In this document: piece by piece, positions 21,552 through 29,575 of the stretch
How positions within the stretch are numbered: position 1 is the stretch's first letter
Layout: each line of letters begins with the position of its first letter
NCBI GenBank assembly: GCA_016869675.1
Contig: VGDP01000001.1
Location: 144,801-208,800 of the forward strand
Length of the DNA stretch: 64,000 bases
Direction: 5' to 3'
DNA from: Alphaproteobacteria bacterium
Lineage (GTDB): Bacteria > Pseudomonadota > Alphaproteobacteria > SP197
The notes under the pieces: generated by a model
The model's database searches: none
Told to the model about the DNA's origin: nothing
Seen by the model: the letters and a program-made list of their open reading frames with translations, nothing else
Program-made: the position numbers and the translations under genes

Positions 21552-22791
21552 AGCGCAGCGCCTCGGCCGGGTCGGTGCGGGCGGCGCGCCACGACGGGTA
21601 GAGCGTGGCCAGGAACGACAGCCCGAGCGCCATGGCCACCACGATCGCGACCTCGTTCCAATCGACGCGCGCGGGCAACCGACTGAGAAAGTAGATCTCG
21701 GCGGCGAACAGCTCGGTGCCGGTCAGGCGTTGCAGCACCTGGCGCAGCGATTCGATGTTGAGGGCGAAGGCGAGCCCCAGCACGAAGCCGAGCAGCGTGC
21801 CGAGGACGCCGATGGTCGAGCCGGTCAGCAGGAAGACACGCATGATCATGCCGCGTGTTGCCCCGACGGTGCGCAGGATCGCGATATCGCGGCCCTTGTC
21901 CTTCACCAGCATGATCAGGCTGGAAATGATGTTGAACGCGGCGACCAAGATGATCAGCGTCAGGATCACGAACATGACGTTGCGCTCGACCTGCAACGCG
22001 CCGAAGAACTGGGCGTTGGTCTGCTGCCAGTGAACGACGCGGACGGTCGTTGGCAAGGCCTGCTCGATGGCGCGGCGTGCCGCCTCGGGCGTCTCGGGCG
22101 TGGTGATCGAGACCTCGATGGCGGTGACCGCGTCGGGATAGCGGAAGTAGGCCTGGGCCTCGGCCAGCGGCATGAACACGACGCCGTTGTCGTACTCGTA
22201 CATGCCGACCTCGAAGACCGCGACCACCGGGTAGGCGACCATGCGCGGCAGGTTGCCGAGCGCCGTGGACTGCCCCTTGGGCGAGATCAGGGTGATCGAG
22301 TCGCCAACCCGCAGGCCCAGCCGCCCGGCCAGGCGGCCACCGATCACGACACCGTTCTCGGCCCCGAACGCCGCCAGATCGCCGGCCACGATGTTGTCGT
22401 TGATCAGGCCGCGGGCTTTCAGGTCCTCGGCCGCGATGCCGCGCACCAGCACGCCCGCGTTGCGCCCCGAGCGGGCCGAGGCGAGCACCTGGCCCTCGAC
22501 CACCGGCGTCGAGCCCATGACGCCGGGCACGGCGGTGATCAAGCCGTCGAGCTGGCCGTAGTCCGGTATGCCCTGGGCGCCGCCGACCACGGTGATGTGC
22601 CCGGCGAAGCCGAGGATGCGGCCGATCAACTCGTGACGGAAGCCGTTCATCACCGACATCACCACGATCAGCGCGCCGACGCCGAGCGCGATGCCGAGCA
22701 GCGAGAAGGCGGCGATCACCGAGACGAAACCTTCCTGGCGCCGCGCGCGCAGGTAGCGGAAGGCGATGGTGCTCACGAAGGGAGAGAACAT
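21544..22791 (-). CDS. lolC: Lipoprotein-releasing ABC transporter permease
   Basis: The 415-residue FtsX-family permease forms the LolCDE-type complex with LolD. It has an N-terminal transmembrane helix (about residues 25-50), a large periplasmic MacB-like domain, and three C-terminal helices with the conserved [18 protein letters not shown] segment. Alphaproteobacteria usually carry one such protein in place of separate LolC and LolE. I chose ATG 22791 because [20 protein letters not shown] is the standard start. The frame stays open upstream into the next gene. Confidence 0.94.
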
Positions 22792-22876
22792 CACGGGCTC
22801 CGGCGGCCGTCCGCTCCAGGCGGCGCGCACCATATAGAGCATGGCCGGGCCCGATGAAACCGCGCGCCGCGCGGTT

Positions 22877-23280
22877 TCAGGGCGCGGTCGGGCAACCCGG
22901 CGGCAGGACCGCGAACCGCCGAGCGGTCGGCCGGCGAGATGCGCCACGCCGTTGGCGTCGACCGTCATCGTGCCGATCTCGGCGATCGCATCGAAGCCCT
23001 CGAATCGGTTGGCGCTGGGGTCCGCTGGCTCGGTCGCCTGGCGGATCGGCAGCTCAATCGCCACGCCGACGTCGGTGGCTTCGATCGTCGGGGTCCCGCT
23101 GCCCGGCAGATCCGCGGGCGGCACCGCGCGACCATAGGCATCGACGCCCGGCTGGTACGCCATGTCCGCATCGGGCACGTGGGTGGCCAGGGGCGCGCAG
23201 CCGCTGGGCCTCACGATCAGGGGGTCGGCAGGGGCGCCGCCGGCGGAAGCCAGCGCCAGAGAGAAACAGAGCGCGCGCAT
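22877..23280 (-). CDS. Secreted hypothetical protein, 3' end uncertain
   Basis: The protein starts at ATG 23280 with a signal peptide (MRALCFSLALASAGGAPA) and continues with HVPDADMAYQPGVDAYGRAV, a segment I associate with small secreted alphaproteobacterial proteins of unknown function. The frame has no stop before lolC: read literally it would run into the permease as one 578-residue product. One frame over, the 3' part reads RFAVLPPGCPTAP and stops at TGA 22877-22879, which looks like a natural end, so a single-base frameshift near 22915-22925 is possible. Function unknown. Confidence 0.5.
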
Positions 23281-23314
23281 GGGGCCAGCCTCGACCCCGC
23301 CGATTCCCGCGCGG

Positions 23315-23854
23315 TTAGCGCGTGCGCATCCAAGGCGGCCGCGTCTTCGCGATCTGCTTGAACACAGGGCAGGATTCTTCATGCGCACCAGGTAGATAGC
23401 CGGTGGACAGCAGAAACTCGTTGACGATCTCGCAGCCGGTGAACCGGAACGTCGTCTTGAACAGTTTGAGCCAGTCGGCCAAGGACCTGGGGTGGTGGGC
23501 GTCGAGCCAGCCCTTGAACGAGGCGTGGCCGTCGCGCAGGTCCTGGATGCGCCGCGCGTTGTCGATCGCCGCGTCGACTTTCAGCCGGTTGCGGATGATC
23601 GCGACGTCGGCCAGCAGGCGGGCCTTGTCGCGGTCGCCGAACCGGGCCACGCGATCGATCTGGAAATCGGCGTAGGCCGCGCGGAAGCCATCCCGCTTCT
23701 TCAGGATGGTCAGCCACGACAAGCCTGCCTGGTTGATCTCGAGGATCAGCCGCTCGAACAGGCGGTCGTCGTCGTCAATGGGGAAGCCGTACTCGGTGTC
23801 GTGGTACGGGCCGTGGAACGGGTGTCCCTGGGCGATATCGCAATAACTGCTCAC
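23315..23854 (-). CDS. tag: DNA-3-methyladenine glycosylase I
   Basis: Tag removes 3-methyladenine from alkylated DNA as the first step of base excision repair. The 179-residue protein has the N-terminal SYCDIAQGHPFHGPYHDTEYG segment, the catalytic-pocket region FERLILEINQAGLSWLTIL, and zinc ligands that appear to be the N-terminal Cys and His plus the C-terminal His and Cys in GAHEESC. The GTG start at 23854 shares GTGA with the upstream stop, which supports it; no ATG is available. The gene occupies the place where proS is often found. Confidence 0.9.
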   Translation of the reverse strand: MSSYCDIAQGHPFHGPYHDTEYGFPIDDDDRLFERLILEINQAGLSWLTILKKRDGFRAAYADFQIDRVARFGDRDKARLLADVAIIRNRLKVDAAIDNARRIQDLRDGHASFKGWLDAHHPRSLADWLKLFKTTFRFTGCEIVNEFLLSTGYLPGAHEESCPVFKQIAKTRPPWMRTR

Positions 23855-24108
23855 GGCGCGGGCTCCTCGGTGACCAGGGCCGCGAGGTCGAACCAGTCCT
23901 CGGCGATGGCTAACCAGGCGAGCGCTGTCAGGATCGCGGCGATCAGCGTGGTCGCGCCGGCCTTCCACCAAAGACGTTGACGATCGGGCGCGCCGGCGAA
24001 GTGCTCGGGCGGCGGCGAGTCCACGGGCCGCACGCCCACGGGCAGCAGGGCGAAGAAGGCGCACCACCAGATCACGACGAAGACGACGAACGTGCCGAAC
24101 AGGCTCAT
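23851..24108 (-). CDS. DUF1467 family small membrane protein
   Basis: An 85-residue protein with two transmembrane helices (about residues 4-22 and 50-67) separated by a proline-rich loop. The pattern FVVFVVIWWCAFFALLPVGV is typical of DUF1467, a family of unknown function usually next to mce, proS and lolC in alphaproteobacteria. Its stop overlaps the tag start by four bases. Confidence 0.85.
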   Translation of the reverse strand: MSLFGTFVVFVVIWWCAFFALLPVGVRPVDSPPPEHFAGAPDRQRLWWKAGATTLIAAILTALAWLAIAEDWFDLAALVTEEPAP

Positions 24109-24230
24109 GCGCCGAAGCCACCACGGCGGCGCGGCCGACGCAACCGGATTCCGGCACGCCGACCAAGAGGATTCCCTCCCGCCAAGCGTTGCTCTAACGT
24201 CGTGCCGTCCGCTAGGAAGGAGCGACCGTC

Positions 24231-24512
24231 ATGCAAGCCATCTGGCGTGGGCACGTGGTCGCCGACAGCGGCACGACGCGCGAGGCTCACGGCTACCGGT
24301 ACTTCCCGCGCGAGGCCGTGCGCATGGACATGCTGCGACTGACGCCCAAGTCCGCCGACGATCTGGAATGTCCGCACGGCGTGCAGTTCTACGACGTGGT
24401 CGACGGCGCGGCGCGCAGCGAACGCGCGGCGTGGTCCTACGACGCGCCGCAGGCCTCGATGCGCCACGTCGACCACTGGGTGAGCTTCTGGGAGGACGTC
24501 GAGGTCCGCTGA
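24231..24512 (+). CDS. DUF427 family protein
   Basis: A 93-residue protein with the family layout: a short beta-rich domain with YRYFPREAVRMDMLRLT, then CPHGVQFYDVVDG and a final HVDHWVSFWEDVEV. DUF427 proteins are small, single-domain and of unknown biochemical role. An AAGGAG ribosome binding site lies about eight bases before the ATG. It is the only rightward gene inside this stretch of leftward core genes. Confidence 0.82.
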   Translation: MQAIWRGHVVADSGTTREAHGYRYFPREAVRMDMLRLTPKSADDLECPHGVQFYDVVDGAARSERAAWSYDAPQASMRHVDHWVSFWEDVEVR

Positions 24513-24528
24513 GGCATGGAGCAGCCGC

Positions 24529-24933
24529 TCAGGCCTGCTCCAACTCCACCAGCGTCCCCGTGAAGTCCTTGGGGTGCAGGAACAGCACGGGCTTGCCGTG
24601 GGCGCCGATGCGCGGCTCGCCGTCGCCGAGGACGCGCGCTCCCGCGGCCTTCAGCCGGGCGCGCGCGGCCAGGATATCGTCCACCTCGTAGCAGACGTGG
24701 TGGATGCCGCCAAACGGGTTCTTCTGGAGGAACCCTGCGATGGGCGACGCATCGCCCAGGACGCCCAGCAGTTCGATCTTGGTGTTGGGCAGCGCGATAA
24801 AGACCGTCGTGACACCGTGGTCCGGCTGGTCCACCGGCGCCGACACTTGGGCGCCCAGGGTGTCGCGGTAGATGGCGCTGGCCGCCGCCAGGTCGGGCAC
24901 TGCGATGGCCACGTGGTTCAAGCGTCCGATCAT
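24529..24933 (-). CDS. mce: Methylmalonyl-CoA epimerase
   Basis: This VOC-fold metalloenzyme interconverts the two methylmalonyl-CoA stereoisomers in propionyl-CoA catabolism. The 134-residue protein has the paired beta-alpha-beta motifs with metal ligands seen in LNHVAIAVPDL, IHHVCYEVDD and the terminal LVELEQA. In many alphaproteobacteria this gene directly follows rnj; here rnj is about 37 kb away on the same strand. Confidence 0.92.
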   Translation of the reverse strand: MIGRLNHVAIAVPDLAAASAIYRDTLGAQVSAPVDQPDHGVTTVFIALPNTKIELLGVLGDASPIAGFLQKNPFGGIHHVCYEVDDILAARARLKAAGARVLGDGEPRIGAHGKPVLFLHPKDFTGTLVELEQA

Positions 24934-25036
24934 GGCCCCTGCTCTAACCCATTCGTAGCACGCCGTCGAGACGGCCCTTGCGCCTCACCACGGCCTGGGC
25001 GATGAAGCGGGCCGGCAAACCGGAGTCGGCACGACC

Positions 25037-25531
25037 ATGGCGATCGACGAACGGCTGTTTGCGTACCGCGACACGGTCCGACCCGAGTGGATCGACTACA
25101 ACGGCCACATGAACCTCTGCTACTACGTCATGGCGTTCGATCACGTGACGGATGCCTTCTTCGACCATATCGGCGCGCTGCATACCTACCGCGAGCAGCT
25201 CGGCCAGACCTTCTTCTGCCTGGAGATGCACGTCACCTACGAACGCGAGGTCGTGGCCGGCGATCCGTTGCGCTTCGCGACCCAGGTCATCGGCCTCGAC
25301 GCCAAGCGGCTGCACATCTTCCACGCCATGTATCACGACACCGAGGACTACCTGGCGGCGACCAACGACATCATGTTGATCAACGTCGATTTCGCGACCC
25401 GCCGCAGCAGCCCCATCGCGCCGCCCGTGCGCGCCCGCCTCGACGAGGTGTGGGCGATCCACGAGGACGTCCCAGCGCCGCCCCAGGTCAGCCGTCGGCT
25501 CGGCCTGGCCAGCGGCCGGCCCGGCGCTTGA
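25037..25531 (+). CDS. Hot-dog acyl-CoA thioesterase
   Basis: A 164-residue hot-dog-fold protein of the 4-hydroxybenzoyl-CoA thioesterase class. The catalytic-loop segment VRPEWIDYNGHMNLCYYVMAF carries the family aspartate and the NGHMN turn. Related proteins include betainyl-CoA thioesterase of carnitine breakdown, but the substrate cannot be read from the sequence. It is divergent from mce and leads a rightward run with the HD protein (56 bases downstream), the deacylase and the transferase. Confidence 0.8.
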   Translation: MAIDERLFAYRDTVRPEWIDYNGHMNLCYYVMAFDHVTDAFFDHIGALHTYREQLGQTFFCLEMHVTYEREVVAGDPLRFATQVIGLDAKRLHIFHAMYHDTEDYLAATNDIMLINVDFATRRSSPIAPPVRARLDEVWAIHEDVPAPPQVSRRLGLASGRPGA

Positions 25532-25587
25532 CAGTCGGGCCTATCGGCGGGCCTGATCCGGCCACCAGCAGATTCGGGGAGAGGCGC

Positions 25588-26157
25588 ATGGCCAAGGTCA
25601 GCTTCATCCACATGGCCGACGGCACGGCCGCGGACTACCGCATCATCGCGGCAGGCATGCAGGCCATCGACGACCACTTGGCCGACGACGTGCTGCGCCA
25701 ACTCCAGGCCAACGAGACCATCGACATCGGCTATCAGGTCACGCGGCTCGAGCATTCGTTGCAGTCGGCGACGTTGGCCCACCGCGACTGCGCCGACGAG
25801 GAGATGATCGTCGCCGCGCTGCTGCATGACGTGGGCGACCTGCTGGCGCCGTGGAACCACGCTGAGGTCGCGGCGGCCATGCTCAAGCCGTACGTCTCGG
25901 CGCGCACCCACTGGATCGTGGCCAAGCACGCCTTGTTCCAGACCTACTATTACAACCAGCACTTCGGGCGGGATCGTAACGCGCGCGACACGTACCGTGG
26001 CCATCCTCACTACGAGGCCACCGTGGCCTTCTGCGAGAAGTACGACCAGAACGCCTTCGATCCGAACTTCGACACCATGCCGCTATCGGCCTTCGAGCCC
26101 ATGGTGCGCCGGCTGTTCGACCGGCCGCCCGGCCACGATCTGGCGACCGACGGTTAG
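25588..26157 (+). CDS. PhnZ-like HD-domain protein, possible oxygenase
   Basis: The 189-residue protein shows the metal-ligand pattern of the HD fold: H56 in RLEHSLQS, H80-D81 in LLHDVGD, H91 in WNHAEV, H114 in IVAKHAL and D153 in CEKYDQNAFD. The order and local context match PhnZ, a mixed-valent diiron oxygenase that cleaves a C-P bond, more than classical nucleotide phosphohydrolases. The positions that in PhnZ bind the aminophosphonate (recalled as Y24, E27 and K108) correspond here to D46, Y49 and Q118, so a different substrate is likely. It follows a thioesterase and precedes a DoeB-like deacylase on the same strand. A phosphohydrolase role remains possible. Confidence 0.75.
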   Translation: MAKVSFIHMADGTAADYRIIAAGMQAIDDHLADDVLRQLQANETIDIGYQVTRLEHSLQSATLAHRDCADEEMIVAALLHDVGDLLAPWNHAEVAAAMLKPYVSARTHWIVAKHALFQTYYYNQHFGRDRNARDTYRGHPHYEATVAFCEKYDQNAFDPNFDTMPLSAFEPMVRRLFDRPPGHDLATDG

Positions 26158-26175
26158 GCCCGCGGGCCCCTCGCC

Positions 26176-27189
26176 ATGGCCGCCTGGACGCGCAGCTGGT
26201 CGCGGGTCGACTTCGACAAGCCGGGCAAGCAGGTCGGCGCCTTCAACGTCGGCCACTCCGTGCACCGCTCGGCCTACGGTGTGGTGCCGGTGCCCATGAC
26301 CGTGATCAAGAACGGCTCGGGCCCGACCGTGCTGCTGATGGCCGGTAACCACGGCGACGAGTACGAGGGCCAGGTCGTGCTGGCGCGGCTGATCCGCACG
26401 CTCGAGCCCGCGCGCGTCCAGGGCCGGCTGATCGTCGTGCCGTGCGCCAACACCCCCGCCGCGCGCGCCGGCACGCGCACCTCGGCGATCGACGGCGGCA
26501 ACCTGAACCGCGTGTTCCCGGGCCGCATCGACGGCACCCTGACCGAGCAGATCGCGCACTACATCGCCGAAGTGCTGATGGAGCAGAGCGACGTGTTCGT
26601 CGATCTCCATTCGGGCGGCTCGTCGCTCGAGTACATGCCCTACGCCATGGCCCACGTGGCGGGGCCGGGGCCCGAGGCGCGCGCGACGGTCGCGGCCATG
26701 ATGGCCATGGCGTACCCGCACGGCATAGTGTCGAGCGGCGTGACCCAATCGGGCACCGCCGGCGACACGGCGGTGGCCAGGGGCCTCATGACACTGGGCG
26801 GCGAATTCGGCGGCCGCGGTGTCGTCGAGCCCGCCCATGTGCGGCTGCTGCAGCGCGGCGTGGACAACCTGCTCGCCCATCTGGGCGTGGTCGAGGGCCC
26901 GATCGTGCCCGGCGATGTGCCGACCCGTGTCGTCCTGTCGGGCACCACGGATTCGTTCGTGTTCGCCGACACCGCCGGGCTGTTCGAGCCGACGTGCGGA
27001 CTGGGCGAGCCGATCGCCACGGGCTCGATGGTCGGCTGGATCCATGTTCCCGAGGATCCGCTGCGCCCGCCGGTGGCGCAGCACGCCGCCATGGGCGGCA
27101 CCGTGATGGCGCGCCGCGCCATGGGCCGCTGCGAACCCGGCGACTGCCTGCTGGAGATCGCCCGCGACGACGCGACCGACTGGACCTGA
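26176..27189 (+). CDS. DoeB-like succinylglutamate desuccinylase/aspartoacylase family protein
   Basis: This 337-residue zinc hydrolase of the AstE/ASPA fold resembles DoeB, the deacetylase of ectoine breakdown. Visible motifs are the zinc ligands in GNHGDEYEG, the arginine-rich RTSAIDGGNLNRVFPG, and the third zinc ligand in FVDLHSGGSS, with the catalytic glutamate region in GGEFGG. The C-terminal part resembles a lipoyl-like beta domain. It probably removes an acyl group from a small amine or amino acid; the exact substrate is unknown. A second copy lies at 36035-37024. Confidence 0.82.
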   Translation: MAAWTRSWSRVDFDKPGKQVGAFNVGHSVHRSAYGVVPVPMTVIKNGSGPTVLLMAGNHGDEYEGQVVLARLIRTLEPARVQGRLIVVPCANTPAARAGTRTSAIDGGNLNRVFPGRIDGTLTEQIAHYIAEVLMEQSDVFVDLHSGGSSLEYMPYAMAHVAGPGPEARATVAAMMAMAYPHGIVSSGVTQSGTAGDTAVARGLMTLGGEFGGRGVVEPAHVRLLQRGVDNLLAHLGVVEGPIVPGDVPTRVVLSGTTDSFVFADTAGLFEPTCGLGEPIATGSMVGWIHVPEDPLRPPVAQHAAMGGTVMARRAMGRCEPGDCLLEIARDDATDWT

Positions 27190-27206
27190 ACCGGGGAGGC
27201 CATGTC

Positions 27207-27815
27207 ATGATCGAGCTGTACACCGCGCCCACCAGCAACGGCCGCCGCGCCACCATCGCGCTGGAGGAGTGCGGCCTGCCCTACCGCGCCCATGTGGTGA
27301 CCCTGGGCGGCGTCAAGCCCGAAGGCCTGCTGCGCATCAATCCGCTGGGCGACATCCCGGCGATGCACGATCCAGGCGGCCCTGGCGGCAAGCCGATCGG
27401 GCTCAGCCAGTCCATGGCGATCCTGCTCTACGCGGCAGATAAGGCCGGGCGTTTCATGCCCGCCGACCGGACCGCGCGGGCCCAGACGATGCAGTGGCTG
27501 ATGTACGCCGCCACCGATATCGGCCCGACCAGCAACACGGTCTTCTACCTCGAGAACCAGGTCCCCGACCGGGTCGATTCGACCATCAAGTTTTTCCACG
27601 ACCGCCTGGTCAACTTCCTGACGCATCTGAACCGGCGGCTCGGCCAGGTCGAGTATCTGGTCGGCGAACTCAGCGTCGCCGACCTGGCGCTCTACCCGAG
27701 CTTCCTGATCCGCAAGCCGCTGGCCGAGGCGCACGGCCTGCAGCACCTGCTGCGTTGGGCCGCGGCCCTGGCCGCGCGCCCCGCCATCGCGCGCGGCGTA
27801 AAGGCCGCGGGCTAG
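27207..27815 (+). CDS. Glutathione S-transferase family protein
   Basis: A 202-residue protein with an N-terminal thioredoxin-like domain (LYTAPTSNGRRATIALEECG, then PLGDIPAMHDPG and the glutathione-binding LSQSMAILLYAA) and a C-terminal helical domain. It resembles the YghU/YfcG disulfide reductase group, where TSNG takes the place of the catalytic residue. A GGGGAGG ribosome binding site lies just upstream. Its TAG stop is part of a palindromic repeat that begins there. Confidence 0.82.
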   Translation: MIELYTAPTSNGRRATIALEECGLPYRAHVVTLGGVKPEGLLRINPLGDIPAMHDPGGPGGKPIGLSQSMAILLYAADKAGRFMPADRTARAQTMQWLMYAATDIGPTSNTVFYLENQVPDRVDSTIKFFHDRLVNFLTHLNRRLGQVEYLVGELSVADLALYPSFLIRKPLAEAHGLQHLLRWAAALAARPAIARGVKAAG

Positions 27816-27951
27816 AGCAACATCCGCACACGCTGAACCTTGTTAGTTCAGCGTGTTCGGATAATGTTGCTCGCGATTCAACAACCTAGAGCGGCTTGCC
27901 CGATCAGGTTGAACCACGGAGTGATTCAACCTGATCGGTCCCTGCTCTAGG
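27813..27951. repeat. Palindromic intergenic repeat mosaic, copy 1
   Basis: Two neighbouring hairpin elements fill the space after the transferase gene. The first (27813-27872) pairs AGAGCAACATCC and CACGCTGAAC with their near-complements on the right. The second (27885-27951) opens with CCTAGAGC, closes with GCTCTAGG and has inner arms CCGATCAGGTTGAA / TTCAACCTGATCGG. The linker GTTGCTCGCGATTCAACAA recurs in reverse orientation at 35.8 kb. The style resembles RIME/REP-type mosaics of alphaproteobacteria. Confidence 0.85.
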
Positions 27952-27990
27952 AACCTAGCACCGCTCCAGCCAGTCGCGGCTCACACATGA

Positions 27991-28100
27991 CTGTCGTTTC
28001 CTGGCGCCGCGCAAGCGGCGAACCGGGAACCCAGGGCGCGATCCGATGCTTCCCCGCTGGATCTCCGGTTCCGGCTTTCGGCCGGCCCGGGGATGACAGG
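27991..28100. repeat. Interspersed repeat with GGCGAACCGGGAACCCAG core, copy 1
   Basis: This non-coding stretch begins CTGTCGTTTCCTGGCGCCGC and ends near GGGGATGACAGG. It is closely similar to the segment starting at 55585, which begins CTGTCGTTCCTAGGCGCCGC and contains GAACTGGGAACCCAG. No gene is seen between 27952 and 28132. Confidence 0.7.
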
Positions 28101-28132
28101 AAGGGCAGCGCAGACGTTGCATGTCTTGAGCC

Positions 28133-29134
28133 CTATCGCCACACCTGCGAGGCCAAGCGCAGGAAGTTTTCGCCCAGGATGCCGCGCACCTCGACCTCGG
28201 AGAAGCCGCGCGTCAGCATGGTCGCCGTGATCTCGGGCAGCTGGCTCGGCGGCACGAAGCCGACCGAGCCGCCCGGGTACTCGGAAACCGGCCAGTAGTC
28301 GGGGTGCGCCGTCAGCAGGTCGTCGATGCCGCCCACTTCGAAGGCGTAGTCGAGCGCGATGCCGACGTGGGCGGGCCCCACCAGATCCGCCATGTAGGCG
28401 ATGTGGTCGACGAACGTCCCGCTCGCGATGCTGTTGCCGAGGAACAGGCCGATGCCGGTGATGCCCACGACACCGCCCGTCGCCGCGCACGCCTTGATCT
28501 GGTCGTCCTTGATGTTGCGTCCGTGCCGGCACAGCGACCAGGCGTTGGAATGGGAGAAGATGACCGGGTCCGTGGACAGCTCCATGGCCTCCATGGTCGT
28601 GCGGTAGGCGGTGTGCGAGCAATCGACGACCATGCCCACACGGTTCATGGCCTTCACCACCGACCGGCCGAAATCGGTCAGGCCCACGTCCTCGTCATGG
28701 CAGCCGCCACCCGCCAAGTTGTTGCGGTTGTAGGCGAACAGCATCTGGCGCACGCCCAGATCGTAGAACACCTCGACCATGTCGACATCGCCGTCCAGCA
28801 CGTTCATGCCTTCCAGGTCGAAGGTGACCGCCAGCTTGCCTTCGCGCTTGGCGCGCCAGACATCGGTCGGCCGGTCGATCATGACGAAGCGGTCGGGGCG
28901 CGCCTTCAGCCAGCTCCGGTACGCGGCGACCGAGCACAGCGAGGTACGCCAGTCCATCACGTCGTAGCCGGCATCGATGGAGAGATAGTCGACCCCCGCC
29001 GCGCGCCAGAGGTCCAGGTTGTCGAGCTCGGCATGCGGCTGCGGGTCGAAGCCCGAATGGTCGTCCCAGATCAGGGCTTCGGCGTAGAGCGCGGCCGCGC
29101 GGGCGGCCACGTCCTCGGCGACGCGGCTGGTCAT
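28133..29134 (-). CDS. Peptidase family M19 (membrane dipeptidase-like)
   Basis: The 333-residue protein has the TIM-barrel M19 pattern: the metal glutamate in FDLEGMNVL, histidines in VVDCSHTAYRT and IFSHSNA, and a late aspartate in GIALDYAFE. The usual N-terminal HxD ligand pair is replaced by DDHSGFD, where position +2 from the histidine is glycine; this is a recognisable subgroup and its metal site or substrate may differ from renal dipeptidase. No signal peptide is seen, so the protein is probably cytoplasmic. It overlaps the GFA gene by four bases. Confidence 0.85.
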   Translation of the reverse strand: MTSRVAEDVAARAAALYAEALIWDDHSGFDPQPHAELDNLDLWRAAGVDYLSIDAGYDVMDWRTSLCSVAAYRSWLKARPDRFVMIDRPTDVWRAKREGKLAVTFDLEGMNVLDGDVDMVEVFYDLGVRQMLFAYNRNNLAGGGCHDEDVGLTDFGRSVVKAMNRVGMVVDCSHTAYRTTMEAMELSTDPVIFSHSNAWSLCRHGRNIKDDQIKACAATGGVVGITGIGLFLGNSIASGTFVDHIAYMADLVGPAHVGIALDYAFEVGGIDDLLTAHPDYWPVSEYPGGSVGFVPPSQLPEITATMLTRGFSEVEVRGILGENFLRLASQVWR

Positions 29135-29550
29135 GCGGTCTCCTTGCGCGGCAGGTGGTCGTCCAGAACCAGCCAGGGGATCTTCGAGCCGACGAAGATG
29201 TGCTCGATCGGGCCCGGCGCCTCGCGCATGTCCTCAGGCCAATCGCACGTGCCGGGCATGAACCAGCGCTTCTCCGGCGTGTCGTCCACGTCGATGAACA
29301 GCTGACAGCCGCACGTCTTGCAGAAGTGGCGATGCACCGGCTTGGAGCTGTCGAAGATCGCCAGGTTGTCCTCGCCCTGCTCGATGACCAGGTAGTTGCG
29401 CCCGACCGTCGCGTAGGTCGCGAACACCGTGCCGTGTACCCGCCGGCACATGGAGCAATGGCAGTGATAGAGGTCCTGGATCGGCCCGGTCACCTTGTAG
29501 CGCACGGCACCGCACTGGCAGCGGCCGGTGATCGGCTTGGTGTTGGTCAT
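29131..29550 (-). CDS. GFA family zinc-binding protein
   Basis: A 139-residue protein with the GFA fold of the glutathione-dependent formaldehyde-activating family. The zinc cysteines are seen in GRCQCGAVRY, HCHCSMCRRVHG and FCKTCGCQLF. Most members have no proven function. I start it at ATG 29550 because AGGAG lies eight bases upstream; the ATG at 29571 would put this site inside the coding region. It overlaps the dipeptidase start, suggesting a shared transcript. Confidence 0.82.
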   Translation of the reverse strand: MTNTKPITGRCQCGAVRYKVTGPIQDLYHCHCSMCRRVHGTVFATYATVGRNYLVIEQGEDNLAIFDSSKPVHRHFCKTCGCQLFIDVDDTPEKRWFMPGTCDWPEDMREAPGPIEHIFVGSKIPWLVLDDHLPRKETA

Positions 29551-29575
29551 GGAGCCCTCTCCTTTCGTCATCCGC

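Noticed and set aside
24934-25036. Attachment site at the mce-side edge of the accessory region
   Set aside because: I found no tRNA end and no direct repeat matching the rnj side (61720-61754).
27813-27951. Insertion sequence ends or transposase
   Set aside because: The hairpins are under 70 bases each and no transposase frame lies between or beside them.
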